From Nitrosomonas eutropha (lineage in GTDB: Bacteria; Pseudomonadota; Gammaproteobacteria; Burkholderiales; Nitrosomonadaceae), in contig NZ_QICQ01000002.1 of the NCBI RefSeq assembly GCF_003201195.1, forward strand, positions 1 to 64,000: a stretch of 64,000 nt of DNA. The letters are read 5' to 3'. The notes under the pieces were generated by a model. It did not search any database. It was given only the letters and a program-made list of their open reading frames with translations, and had not been told where the DNA came from. Made by a program: the position numbers and the translations under genes. Of this stretch, positions 49,242 through 58,439 are shown in pieces. Position 1 is the first letter of the stretch, and each line of letters opens with the position of its first letter.

Positions 49242-49609
49242 ATGGTGTGTGGCGATATTATTTGCTTTATCCTGTTTTTACTAACGTAGCAGTACGAGGC
49301 AATAATCTTGCAGTGCAGAGATAATAGTGCTGGATTGTCACGTCAGCCTGCAGCCACCTTGCAAACACAGGGTGGAGTATGGTGGCACTTGTATTTGGAG
49401 AAGAGCACAAAAAACACCATCTTTGCGAGCACATTGGTGCGAAGCAATCCAGTGCCTTCATCCTCTTAACTACTGGATTGCTTCATGCCGAGGTATTCGC
49501 AACGTCACCAATGCTTTTCACCACCTTGCTAATGCTGAAAAAAACTGGAAATTTTGTTGGAAATGGCGTTGAATGAATTTTTGGACTTCCATATTCTGGA
49601 ATTTTTACT
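49242..49609. repeat. Intergenic stretch with paired dispersed repeats
   Basis: The 368-base gap holds no supported gene. It has copy 2 of the ATCTTTGCGAGC...GAAGCAATCCAGT repeat (49419-49453). The end of that copy, GAAGCAATCCAGT (49441-49453), is repeated in perfect inverted form as ACTGGATTGCTTC (49472-49484), a 13-bp inverted repeat with an 18-base loop. GTGCTGGATTG at 49329 is a further half copy. No T-run follows, so it is not a typical terminator. Confidence 0.6.
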
Positions 49610-50815
49610 ATGCCCTGTATCCCTCGTCAGGAATCATTACTCGATCCTGTCAATAGCAACGAACTCACTGTTACCGATGTTGTGGTGCACACAAAACCGC
49701 AAACTAAACAGCAAGCCGCTTTCCAGCGCTTGATCCAGCAAATTGACGAGCAACGTACCCAGGTTGCAGAGTGGCACATTTACGGCGGGCGTTACAATCA
49801 GCGCATAGGTAGTGAATTGATGCCCCTGCTTGCACAGTTGCGTGAAAAACGTATCGCCATGTTGCATCTGTTTGATACGCAATTTCATCAGCGTGATGTA
49901 GTTCGCGGCAGACAGCAGCGTGCCAAGTTGCGCGACATCATGCTTGATCTGGCGCATGAATTATTGCTCGAACAGCGCGATGAAGACATTGTGGCACTGT
50001 ACGATAGATACAGTGATCTCACTTATGATGAACAGACTGAGCTTGATAAGGCATTCTCGCAAAATATAGTTGAAAATCTGTTTGGTGTGCACCTGGATGA
50101 TGACGATACGGATGGCAGCATGGAAGAAATGCTTGCAAAAGCCATGCGCAAACAGCAGGAGGAAGAAACCAGAAGTGAAGCTAAACAAAGCTCGCACCGG
50201 CGAAAATCAGCCAAACAGACAGCCGCCGAAGAGAAGCGTGCTGCGGCAAAAAAAGAGATCATCCAGTCAGTGCGTGAAGTCTATCGTAAACTGGCCAGCA
50301 GCCTGCATCCTGATCGCACAAGCGCCAATCTGACAGCAGATGAAAAAACCGTCCTGATGCAGCGCGTCAATCAAGCTTATGATAAAGGCGATTTGCTTGA
50401 ACTATTGAATATTCAACTTGAAATTGAACAAATTGATACCGACTATCTTACCAACTTGCCGGTTGAACAGATTGACCATTATATCCAGGTGTTACGTGAA
50501 CAACAGGCGAAGCTCAAGGCGGAACTGGCATCGTTATTGGCTCCTTATCGGGCGCTGGTACCGTTGACCCCAAAACTTAAGCCGGATCGTGTGGATAAAG
50601 CGGTAGATGCTGAAGTTGCACGTTTGGAGATGAATTTGCGGCAGGTTGATATTGATCTGGTTGCGTTTCAGGATGGCAAACAGCTTGCTGCTTTTATCAA
50701 GCATTATCAGGTGGATAACGAGCCCGACGAGTTTGATGAGTTGCAGATGCTGGATGATTTTCTGGACAGTTTTTCTAAACAGCCATCATCACCCTCTCGT
50801 CGCCGCAAGCGCTGA
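49610..50815 (+). CDS. J-domain (DnaJ-like) protein with long coiled-coil regions
   Basis: The 401-residue protein is mostly charged and helical. A J-domain core lies at about 215-265, with VREVYRKLASSLHPDRTSAN (HPD at 233-235) and VNQAYDKGDLLELL. Helical segments flank it on both sides, including a basic Lys/Glu-rich stretch (about 178-215). It lacks the Gly/Phe and zinc domains of true DnaJ, so it is a specialised Hsp70 co-chaperone; its client is unknown. Orphan J-proteins of this layout are common in betaproteobacteria. It stands alone, 368 bases after ovoB. Confidence 0.82.
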   Translation: MPCIPRQESLLDPVNSNELTVTDVVVHTKPQTKQQAAFQRLIQQIDEQRTQVAEWHIYGGRYNQRIGSELMPLLAQLREKRIAMLHLFDTQFHQRDVVRGRQQRAKLRDIMLDLAHELLLEQRDEDIVALYDRYSDLTYDEQTELDKAFSQNIVENLFGVHLDDDDTDGSMEEMLAKAMRKQQEEETRSEAKQSSHRRKSAKQTAAEEKRAAAKKEIIQSVREVYRKLASSLHPDRTSANLTADEKTVLMQRVNQAYDKGDLLELLNIQLEIEQIDTDYLTNLPVEQIDHYIQVLREQQAKLKAELASLLAPYRALVPLTPKLKPDRVDKAVDAEVARLEMNLRQVDIDLVAFQDGKQLAAFIKHYQVDNEPDEFDELQMLDDFLDSFSKQPSSPSRRRKR

Positions 50816-51453
50816 ATATCAATCCAGGTAAACCTCAACGGCTAAGAAACCGTTGAAAGTCTCTGGAAATGTGAGGAGCTTAGGGCATGAGAAAAAGTTA
50901 TCCGAGCGATATTGATCCTGAACGATTTGCAATTAGCAAGTCGTTGCCGGAGAGTGCGTGCAAGAAGACCTGTCCCAGACGTATAGTACGGCTGAGTTGA
51001 TAGGCCGGGGGCTTTGCTGGCGCTGCGTCGTTGCAAACAGGAGCAGCAGTAGGTACAAAATTTGCTGTGCGACAGCGTCTATGTGGGTAAACCTTCCACC
51101 CAGGTGAGTGTGCGAAATCCCGGGAGTATTTGTGACAATACAAATCGCCAAACGTAGCTATTTAGTCCTGCTAGGATTCACATCTTATGAACACATCATT
51201 AAATGCTGGCAAAATGAACCAGAGCAATTTATCATTAGGGCACCTCGAAAAACCTATAAATTCCGAAAAGATTTGTATGTAACACATTGATTTTACGAGC
51301 AATATATTTTCAAAAACAGGGGTTTTCAAGGTAACCATTAATCCATACCACCACACAAAGTGGGACTAAACATCAGTCTCTGCTCTGATTATAAATTTAC
51401 CAATGACGAAATTTTACTTGCTTACGCCCGCCAGCGTTCAGCAATAATTCATT
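50816..51453. other. Gene-free stretch of 638 bases
   Basis: Open frames here (for example 50898-51143 on the minus strand and 51108-51290 on the plus strand) have no family resemblance, no good start sites and odd composition. GGGCACCTCGAAAAACC near 51239 looks like an insertion-sequence end, but I found no partner. I see nothing else. Confidence 0.4.
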
Positions 51454-52812
51454 ATGAAAGCCCTATTTTTTCTTCGTCACTACAACGATATAGATCATAT
51501 TACTCCAGTTGTTTCAAAATGGTCTGAATCAGGTCATCATGGAGATGTGGTTCTGCTGGGACATGAAAAATTCCTGAATGATTACCGCATTAAATATTTA
51601 GGTAGCCTCGACCATGTTCGCATAGCGCATATCCGGGAACTACTCTCCCCGTTGGAGTTTTTGCAATGGCGTCTACAGACATTCTTGCTGATCAGAGGCG
51701 TAAGACGTATCTTCCTGATTGGTAAACTCGCAGAAGTGCTGGCCAGGAAATATGATGCCCGAAAGCGCGATCCGATCTGGCAAAGTACGGCTAAACAGCT
51801 ATTGAAACGCACTTTTACTGATACCGATGAAGGTGTGATTGTGTTTGATTGGGTCACTAGCGTCTCGCCCATCCCCATCGAGTGGATCGAAACCATTGTT
51901 ACAATGGCGAAAACAAAGGGGCTCGGTGCGGTATCGCTACCACATGGCGACAGCCCTCATGCCAACCAGCTGATACGCTATCATGAACGAGCTATACAAC
52001 CGAATACCCTGTATGCGGATGCAAAAATATTTGACAAACTCGTGGTTCCGAATGAGTTATGTGCGATCCGTTTCCGACCATTTCTGAACAATCAGGCAAT
52101 CGCCGTGCTGGGTTCACCGCGCTATTGTGACGAATGGCTGAATAAACTGGCCAAGCTGTCACCTCCCCACCAGCTAAGTACCAACTCAGATACCCGGCTT
52201 AGAATCGTCATGTTCTTGAGAAAGCGTGAATTCACCACATTCTGGGAAGAGGTTAATATCATTGTGAATATGATTGCTGCATTCCCCGGGGTAGAACTGG
52301 TAATCAAACCGCACACACGCGGCGGCTGGAGACAACCACTGACTGGTAGCACCTCCCTGCGCCACCTTCCAAACGTCAGCATAGCGAAAGACAGTGTTCA
52401 TTCCATTTCCTTGATGAATTGGGCAAATGTCATTATCGACCTGGCCACTTCAGTGGTATTTGAAGCGGTCAAAGCCAAAAAACCCGTACTGGCTGCTGAT
52501 TATTTGCATGCCGGCCGATCTGCGCTCGCGCATTTCATGCCCGAAACGGAACTGAAATGCCGCGATGATGTATACAAACTGATTGATAGATTCTTAACCA
52601 CTGGCTGTGACAATTTTTATATCGAGGCACATCGCCAGCGCTTCATTAATGAAATGCTGCACGTTGGGGGCGCCGATGTTTTGCCGCGTTACGTCGCTCT
52701 GCTGGAAGAGCAGGCCAGGCGGATGAAAACAGAAGAAGCTGGCGAAACAGATAAACAAAAGGAATCCCACTCAGTATGGGGTCAGATTAAAGCGTTATGT
52801 GGATTTCATTGA
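51454..52812 (+). CDS. Surface-glycan biosynthesis protein, GT-B-like
   Basis: The 452-residue protein resembles capsule or surface-carbohydrate proteins with a GT-B fold related to CDP-glycerol/KpsS-type transferases. The N-terminus MKALFFLRHYNDIDHITPVV is a Rossmann-like start. The middle has AVSLPHGDSPHAN and VLGSPRYCDEW, and the C-terminal half has VELVIKPHTRGGW and WANVIIDLATSVVFEAVKAKKPVLAADYL, the acceptor/nucleotide-site pattern of that group. The exact sugar is unknown. A fragment of a close relative lies at 2846-3050. The stop region overlaps the following gene by 16 bases. Confidence 0.65.
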   Translation: MKALFFLRHYNDIDHITPVVSKWSESGHHGDVVLLGHEKFLNDYRIKYLGSLDHVRIAHIRELLSPLEFLQWRLQTFLLIRGVRRIFLIGKLAEVLARKYDARKRDPIWQSTAKQLLKRTFTDTDEGVIVFDWVTSVSPIPIEWIETIVTMAKTKGLGAVSLPHGDSPHANQLIRYHERAIQPNTLYADAKIFDKLVVPNELCAIRFRPFLNNQAIAVLGSPRYCDEWLNKLAKLSPPHQLSTNSDTRLRIVMFLRKREFTTFWEEVNIIVNMIAAFPGVELVIKPHTRGGWRQPLTGSTSLRHLPNVSIAKDSVHSISLMNWANVIIDLATSVVFEAVKAKKPVLAADYLHAGRSALAHFMPETELKCRDDVYKLIDRFLTTGCDNFYIEAHRQRFINEMLHVGGADVLPRYVALLEEQARRMKTEEAGETDKQKESHSVWGQIKALCGFH

Positions 52813-53912
52813 ACAAAGCTCTGGCACCACAAGCCAGAGCAATTTCTTCTCCTGAAGTCCATTTTGGTGGCCCAAACCAGCCTGTTGGCCAGCTGCGCAA
52901 TTTGCTGGAAGCCCGAATTGCTGCCGTCCCTGCTGGGGGAACCATTGATTGGGTGACGTATTATTTCCGTGATATCTGTCTGGCGAAAGCACTCATTCGG
53001 GCGCATCAACGTGGTGTCCGTGTCACACTAAGCCTGGAAGGCAGGCCGCGTATTCCCTATGCTAACGACGAAGTAATTACCCTGCTCTCAGGGCCAGATG
53101 GAATAGGCAATGCACTACGCGTTATTACCATCCCCGGGTTGCCATCGCCTGCGACAAAACCATGGAAACCCCAGCTGCATGAGAAACTATACTGTTTTTC
53201 ACACCCTGAACCGGTTGCCTTTATCGGTTCATTCAATCCGTCCGGAAACGGTTCGGAAGACGATCCCAATATCATTCTAGAAATCGGTGATCAGGATCGT
53301 GGTTATAACGTTTTAGTTGGATTTAGGGATCCAACACTGGTCGAGAAACTGACCGAGCATGCACGACAGCTACACCAGTCACCACCAGGGCTTTTCTATC
53401 GTTTTACCAAGAGCATAAGCAGTAGTATCCACAGCGCAGACACCGATATCTATTTCTGGCCCCGGGTCGATACTCATCCTATCGTGCGATTCCTGCATAA
53501 TGTTAACAGCGGCCGTGTTCGGGTTGCGGCTTCGCATATAAGGATGGGTCGCGCAGTTGATATTATGACCAAGCTGGCAAGGCAGGGCGTTGACCTGGAA
53601 ATATTGGCAGAATCGACGCTCAGGCGCGTCACTCCACAGGTGGAGCAGCAATTAACCAGCGCCGGAGTCCGTTTTAAACGCATCCGGCATTCCGACTCCC
53701 TGCCCATGCACCTCAAATTTGTACTGGTTGAGGATGGCAATTGTGCCTGGTCAATCTTCGGGAGCTTTAATTGGACCAAGCCATCGTTCTGGTTGAATCA
53801 TGAGATTGCTGCCATTTCCAGCAATCCTGCTATTTTTGAGTCCTTTGCACGCTGCTGGGACAGGTTAAAAAGTGAATATATCAGGCCAACATCAGATCCA
53901 GCAGGCTATTAA
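52797..53912 (+). CDS. Phospholipase D superfamily protein
   Basis: The 371-residue protein has two PLD half-sites. The first is QLHEKLYCF (His128, Lys130) with IGSFNPSGNG; the second is MHLKFVLVEDG (His305, Lys307) with FGSFNWTKPSFWLN. The paired HxK and GSxN motifs make a phosphatidyl-transfer or phosphodiesterase active site with a phosphohistidine intermediate. No signal peptide or membrane segment is seen, so it is probably cytoplasmic or peripheral. The substrate is unknown. Its overlap with the glycan gene suggests a role in adding or removing a phospho-linked group on a surface polymer (inference). Confidence 0.82.
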   Translation: MWISLNKALAPQARAISSPEVHFGGPNQPVGQLRNLLEARIAAVPAGGTIDWVTYYFRDICLAKALIRAHQRGVRVTLSLEGRPRIPYANDEVITLLSGPDGIGNALRVITIPGLPSPATKPWKPQLHEKLYCFSHPEPVAFIGSFNPSGNGSEDDPNIILEIGDQDRGYNVLVGFRDPTLVEKLTEHARQLHQSPPGLFYRFTKSISSSIHSADTDIYFWPRVDTHPIVRFLHNVNSGRVRVAASHIRMGRAVDIMTKLARQGVDLEILAESTLRRVTPQVEQQLTSAGVRFKRIRHSDSLPMHLKFVLVEDGNCAWSIFGSFNWTKPSFWLNHEIAAISSNPAIFESFARCWDRLKSEYIRPTSDPAGY

Positions 53913-54692
53913 AAAAATCCAATCCTAATAAGTTGTATCTGCCCAGCCTTTCTTCCAATAATTCAAACGTAGTGATATCCCCCTCTTTGTCATACTTCAC
54001 ATCATAGTTTCTTGTAAAATTTCTCTGGAGAAACCGTGTGTTATTGATTCTCCCATCAACAAGAATGAATGTGTACCGGGAAGAAAAGTTGATTCCATTA
54101 GCAGCAGGTCACCAGATATCACTGTTCGTTCGTCGCAATTGAAGCTCAAGCCATTAATACTTCCTTGTACATCTTTGGGGGATGGCCCATCAAGGTAAAT
54201 AAATTCAGCGATAACGTCAGGCAGATTCTTATAATAATGACAGAGCTGGCCATTAAATGTACCTATTTCAACATTGCTATGCTGGAAATGCACACGTGAA
54301 AGCAAATGCGCTGGAAACCGGTCTTCTACATTTTGAATCCATTCACTGGAAGCATCCACCACAAATAACTGAAACATAAATCTGTTCCGTATATCAGGTT
54401 TCTTACGCCGATTTTCCCATTCTTTCTGATTTTTCTCCAAAGCATCCGCCATGATCACAGTTGAATACCCAAGCCCAAATTCAAGGACTGTAAAGGGCCT
54501 TCTATGCCTGATTAACTTGTGCAAGCGAACTAAATCATCAGTTTTTGGCGGGAATGGGATTTTTTATTTCCCAGAGACAGCATCAAACGCGCTATCTTTG
54601 TAGTCGATGTTTTCTTGAAAATTTATAACCTTATCCAGTCCATTTGATCGGATATGGTCTTTGTGCATCTCGTATTGTTCCCGCCCACTCAT
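53881..54692 (-). pseudogene. Methyltransferase-like gene broken by a nonsense codon and a frameshift
   Basis: The gene starts at ATG 54692 (MSGREQYEMHKDHIRSNG) after AAAGGTCAGGAA. It runs in frame to a premature TAA at 54564-54566 and continues in the same frame as KIPFPPKTDDLVRLHKLI with a SAM-type glycine motif FTVLEFGLGYSTVIMADAL. After STFLPGT (about 54085) a two-base insertion (ACAC for AC) throws the frame, so the visible frame ends at 53997. The other frame gives TFILVDGRINNTRF and continues through DVKYDKEGDITTFELLEERL to TGA at 53881-53883, overlapping the PLD gene's end. The intact protein would be about 270 residues. The function is unknown; the fold looks like a class I methyltransferase. 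Confidence 0.8.
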
Positions 54693-54859
54693 TTCCTGAC
54701 CTTTCTGTGGTAAAGCATATTGTTAATATTGAACATTCGTTTTTCAAGTAGCCACAAACTGCTTCCGAATATTTTGGGCGAATACAATGTGAGATAGATA
54801 CCCTTGACACGAGTGGTATCACTGCCAGCTATAGATAACTCTGAAGTACTCCTGAATTC
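54689..54859 (-). pseudogene. C-terminal remnant of a gene coupled to the broken methyltransferase-like gene
   Basis: An open stretch of 56 codons (EFRSTSELSIAGSDTTR, then GIYLTLYSPKIFGSSLWLLE and MLYHRKVRK) ends at a TGA that overlaps the next ATG by three bases in ATGA, the usual form of translational coupling. A TAA at 54860-54862 closes the frame upstream, so the main part is lost or shifted. I do not recognise the family. Confidence 0.4.
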
Positions 54860-55016
54860 TTACAAGCGTCAGCAATACTGTAATATTTTCAAGAATCTGC
54901 TAACCGAAACAGACACCAGAATCACCTCGGGCCTTACTTTGTTTCAAATGAATAAGCGTAAGAGCCAAAATCACAAATGAACAAGCAAAACCCGAGGTAA
55001 TTACAAAACAATTACT

Positions 55017-55301
55017 TTATTTGTGCATCGCACGTTTAAACATGCGATCAATTTTTGTCTCAGTATCAATCGAGCGTGCATTGGCTTCGTTAGCCTTATC
55101 CATTGCCTGATTCGCAATATTTACTGCATCGTTAGCAGTTGCCCTGGCAGCCGCTGCATCTGACTGTACTGCAGACACATTGGATTCCAGTGCATCCACA
55201 CGGGATCTGAGTGCATCAACATCACCTGTCGTCGCACAAGCGGACAAACCTGCACAAGCACCTACCAATACCAGCATTGATACCATTCTTTTCTTATCCA
55301 T
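55017..55301 (-). CDS. Lpp-like small outer-membrane lipoprotein
   Basis: The 94-residue precursor has a lipoprotein signal with lipobox LSAC (Cys20) and an alanine-rich heptad coiled coil (VDALRSRVDALESNVSAV, then many A-x-x-A steps). It ends FKRAMHK with a terminal lysine, like E. coli Lpp and Pseudomonas OprI, in which that lysine can be tied to peptidoglycan. The ATG at 55301 has AAGGAG 7 to 12 bases upstream; the longer frame is not needed. It is likely abundant. Confidence 0.85.
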   Translation of the reverse strand: MDKKRMVSMLVLVGACAGLSACATTGDVDALRSRVDALESNVSAVQSDAAAARATANDAVNIANQAMDKANEANARSIDTETKIDRMFKRAMHK

Positions 55302-55572
55302 ACCACTCGTCTCCTTAATAAAAAAACAAACACACATTACTACACATTTTTACTCACTGCTCCGGGAGAAACAACGAGCAACCCAGTTCGGTTTGTATTA
55401 CATTACAAAAATAAATCAAATGTAATACGGGCCGAAACTCCAACCAGTTTTGCAGTTACAATATGCGGCGACATTTTGCTTGCACTTGACCAGCTACCCA
55501 TTCAGGTCAGGTTTCACATTTCCTGCACTGCATCCTCTAAACCTGAAAAATACAGCACATAGAGGTGCTGCT

Positions 55573-56205
55573 CTATGTCTTCAATAATGCCTTACTAAGC
55601 TCAGCACTGGGCCGCGCCGCGATACGTTCGAACCACGGGTTTATATTCGGCAGGTTGCGATCAAACGGCTGGTTGACCGACTGACCAAAGTCCAGCCACA
55701 CATACAGCCAGATATCAGCCGCAGTAAAGCGTTCACCACATAGATATGGACCTGTTCCGAACATACCATCCAACCAGTTCAAACGATCCTGCGCCACGCG
55801 CTTCATTCCATCAGCTGCTTCAGGCACGACTGGAATGCGCGATTCAAACCGAGCCAATCCTTCAGCATAATGGTAGGCATTGTGTATGAATTCAGTGATA
55901 TTAAGCTCTACTCGCCGCCACCATTGACGGGTTTGTGCACGCTGCTCGGGTGAGTTTCCGACCAAACTGGGTGAGGGGTAGCGCTCTTCAAGGTATTCTG
56001 CAATAGCAACAGCCTCCGTAAGCATACTGCCGTCATCCAAACGCAAAGCCGGGGTCTGGCCCGTCGGATTAATAGCCAGATACGTTGACTGACGATTTTC
56101 TCCTGTCATGACATCAATTGTTACTGCCGGTAACTGTAATCGCTTTTCCAACAAAAACATTCGCAGACAGCGTGGCGCAGGGCTATGAGCATCATAGATC
56201 AGCAT
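55573..56205 (-). CDS. Glutathione S-transferase family protein
   Basis: The 210-residue protein has an N-terminal thioredoxin-like domain (about 1-80, with NPTGQTPALRLDDGSMLTEA, including the cis-proline and the glutathione-binding Ser region) and a C-terminal all-helical domain (about 90-205, with FTAADIWLYVWLDF). The N-terminus MLIYDAHSPAPRCLRMFL lacks a clear catalytic Tyr/Cys, though Ser8 may serve. Substrate unknown. It is monocistronic. Confidence 0.85.
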   Translation of the reverse strand: MLIYDAHSPAPRCLRMFLLEKRLQLPAVTIDVMTGENRQSTYLAINPTGQTPALRLDDGSMLTEAVAIAEYLEERYPSPSLVGNSPEQRAQTRQWWRRVELNITEFIHNAYHYAEGLARFESRIPVVPEAADGMKRVAQDRLNWLDGMFGTGPYLCGERFTAADIWLYVWLDFGQSVNQPFDRNLPNINPWFERIAARPSAELSKALLKT

Positions 56206-56654
56206 AGATCAACTCCGTTATTGAAGTCACTGCAATTTCAAGGGTAAAAGTGTGCATCCTGTTCATTATTACTCACGTGAGAATGTCTTATCAGTAAATA
56301 TTTAATCTCATCAAGTCAAAATTTTTCATTTTCCCCTGGCCGGTATCGGCGGCTTGCAGTCCCTCAACTCTTACTATCAAGTATATACAATTATGCAACT
56401 AGAATACGTGGCATGGAAGAGCAGCTAAGAACATAATAAATTAACTGCCACTTAACCTAATGACGACATCTAAAGCATTCTTATCTTCCCCCGCGCTGAA
56501 GGACGTTTTTAACAGCATCAGTATTTGTCACCAGTGAAGAATAACGGCAACCGCGATGGTAAACTGATGCAATAGTAAGTATGTAGCTTGCAGATATTTA
56601 CTGTAATGCCTTCAGATCAACCATCTGTTACAAAGAAACCACACTACTGTCTAT
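56206..56654. other. Gene-free stretch of 449 bases
   Basis: No coding frame, repeat or RNA structure could be supported. The sequence is AT-rich and probably carries the divergent promoters of the glutathione transferase and YqaA-type genes. Confidence 0.4.
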
Positions 56655-57074
56655 ATGGATGAAAGCGCCAGCTTGTTAGCACTTTTTACCAGCAGTTTTC
56701 TTGCCGCAACGTTATTACCCGGAGGATCCGAGGCTGTGCTTGTCGGGGTATTGATCGCCTACCCGGATCTGTTCTGGCCAGCGCTGAATGTTGCCACGCT
56801 GGGAAATACATTAGGAGGACTGAGTTCTTACGTGATTGGTCGTTTTCTGCCCGATGAGCAGGCTTTGTCAAAAAAGCTTGGCCGCCATGTTCATGGGCTG
56901 GAATGGACACGTCGCCGTGGAGCACCCATACTATTCCTGTCCTGGTTGCCACTCATCGGCGACATATTATGTGTGGCTGCCGGATGGCTGCGGATCAACT
57001 GGGCCTCCGCAGCATTTTTTATTGCTATCGGAAAATTTGCACGCTACTGGGTAATCGCTGCAGCAATCAGTTAG
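56655..57074 (+). CDS. YqaA-family (VTT-domain) membrane protein
   Basis: The 139-residue protein has four hydrophobic segments and the VTT/DedA-like pattern: LFTSSFLAATLLPGGSEAVL near the start, then ATLGNTLGGLSSYVIGRFLP and LSWLPLIGDILCVAAGWLR. The family is the short YqaA type. Members may act in membrane lipid handling, but this is not settled. The ATG at 56655 fits the family start. Confidence 0.85.
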   Translation: MDESASLLALFTSSFLAATLLPGGSEAVLVGVLIAYPDLFWPALNVATLGNTLGGLSSYVIGRFLPDEQALSKKLGRHVHGLEWTRRRGAPILFLSWLPLIGDILCVAAGWLRINWASAAFFIAIGKFARYWVIAAAIS

Positions 57075-57094
57075 AAATTCACAAGCAATCGAAT

Positions 57095-57403
57095 TTACTT
57101 TTCCAGCAGTTTTTTCAGTTCACCATTCTGAAACATCTCAGCCATGATATCCGATCCACCAACAAACTCCCCGTTGACATACAGCTGAGGGATGGTGGGC
57201 CAGCTGGAATAATCCTTGATACCCTGTCGTATTTCCGGATCAGCCAATACATTTACAGCGAAAAAATCCTCAACGCCACAAGCACTCAATATTTGTACAG
57301 CATTAGCGGAAAAACCGCATTGTGGCTGCTGTGGAGTACCTTTCATATATAAAACCACCGGGTGCGTTGATACCTGTTGCTCAATAGAATCAGCGATATC
57401 CAT
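57095..57403 (-). CDS. grxD: Monothiol glutaredoxin GrxD
   Basis: The 102-residue protein has the monothiol active site CGFS in [17 protein letters not shown], the [19 protein letters not shown] segment with the glutathione-binding cis-proline, and normal length. GrxD proteins carry [2Fe-2S] clusters and pair with BolA proteins such as the one at 28551-28805. ATG 57403 follows GAGG; the frame upstream to 57484 is not part of the family. It is downstream of prmC on the same strand, the usual order. Confidence 0.94.
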   Translation of the reverse strand: MDIADSIEQQVSTHPVVLYMKGTPQQPQCGFSANAVQILSACGVEDFFAVNVLADPEIRQGIKDYSSWPTIPQLYVNGEFVGGSDIMAEMFQNGELKKLLEK

Positions 57404-57557
57404 ATTTAATTTCCTCTTTAAATTTATAAAGCAGCTACTTGTTTCCTGAACAGCAAACACTTCAACTGGAACAAATTTATACAAAACCTTGGTTAATACT
57501 ACTCATCCTGTTTGAATCTTTATATCCAGAATAATTTCCAGATGGTGATATAAACTT

Positions 57558-58439
57558 CTATGCCGGAACCAATCCATACTGTCCCCCCGTTACCCTATCT
57601 ATCCCAGCAAGATCTGATCTGGTGAATATATGGGAAAAACCGGTTTTATCCAGCAATCTGCGGCAGACATCAGCCTGGTCGTATCCATGTTCAAGCATTA
57701 ACCATCCGGAATGTTCCAGATAATCCGGAGCCTGATCAACTATTCTACGAATACAATCCAGGCCGTTATTCTGGGCCACCAGTGCGATAGTGGGTTCAAA
57801 ACGCAGGCCATCGGCTTCAAGATGCGGATCTCCCTCGACTATATAAGGCGGATTAGCCACAATCACATCAAACTTTTCACTGATAAAACCCGAAAACCAG
57901 TCTGCTTTAATAAATACCACATTTTCTACAGAACATCTTTTAGCATTTCTGCGCGCCACTGCCAGTGCCAGAGGAGAAAGATCAACTGCTGTCACATAAA
58001 TATCAGGACGATGTCTGGCGATTGTAATGGCAATAGCACCGCTTCCGGTGCCCAAATCAAGAATGTTACAGCACCGATCTGGTGGAATTTTAGACAATGC
58101 CATTTCCACCAATAGTTCCGTTTCGGGGCGAGGAATCAAAACATCTGGCGTCACGTCAAAAACCAGATCGTAAAACCCTCTTTCGCCCGTCAGATATGCA
58201 ACAGGTTCCCCCGCCATGCGCCTCGCAAGCAATTGCTGGAAATGTACAATCTGCTCCATACCGAGTAACAATTCTGCATGTGTAATCAGAAAAGCCGCAT
58301 CCACGTTCAGTACACTTTGCAATAGCCAACGCGCATCAATCCGATCTACAACACTTGCTGCATTCTGCAAGAGTTCACCAATTGTAGCGGGCGTGTTTAT
58401 ACCTTGCTGTTGTTCCGAGGAAAGCATATTTCCTATCAT
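57558..58439 (-). CDS. prmC: Release-factor glutamine methyltransferase
   Basis: The 293-residue enzyme methylates the glutamine of the GGQ motif of RF1 and RF2. The SAM motif [17 protein letters not shown] (about 123-139) and the catalytic NPPYIVEGD (about 195-203) are conserved. ATG 58439 overlaps the prfA stop (ATGA); a second ATG at 58427 with AGGAAA upstream is possible. It follows its substrate gene prfA, which is the standard arrangement. Confidence 0.93.
   Translation of the reverse strand: MIGNMLSSEQQQGINTPATIGELLQNAASVVDRIDARWLLQSVLNVDAAFLITHAELLLGMEQIVHFQQLLARRMAGEPVAYLTGERGFYDLVFDVTPDVLIPRPETELLVEMALSKIPPDRCCNILDLGTGSGAIAITIARHRPDIYVTAVDLSPLALAVARRNAKRCSVENVVFIKADWFSGFISEKFDVIVANPPYIVEGDPHLEADGLRFEPTIALVAQNNGLDCIRRIVDQAPDYLEHSGWLMLEHGYDQADVCRRLLDKTGFSHIFTRSDLAGIDRVTGGQYGLVPA

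Noticed and set aside
49472-49484. Inverted repeat as rho-independent terminator for ovoB
   Set aside because: It lies about 200 bases after the stop codon and has no T-run; it is better explained by paired dispersed repeats.
50898-51151. Two overlapping minus-strand frames in the gap before the glycan gene
   Set aside because: No family resemblance, irregular composition and no good start site.
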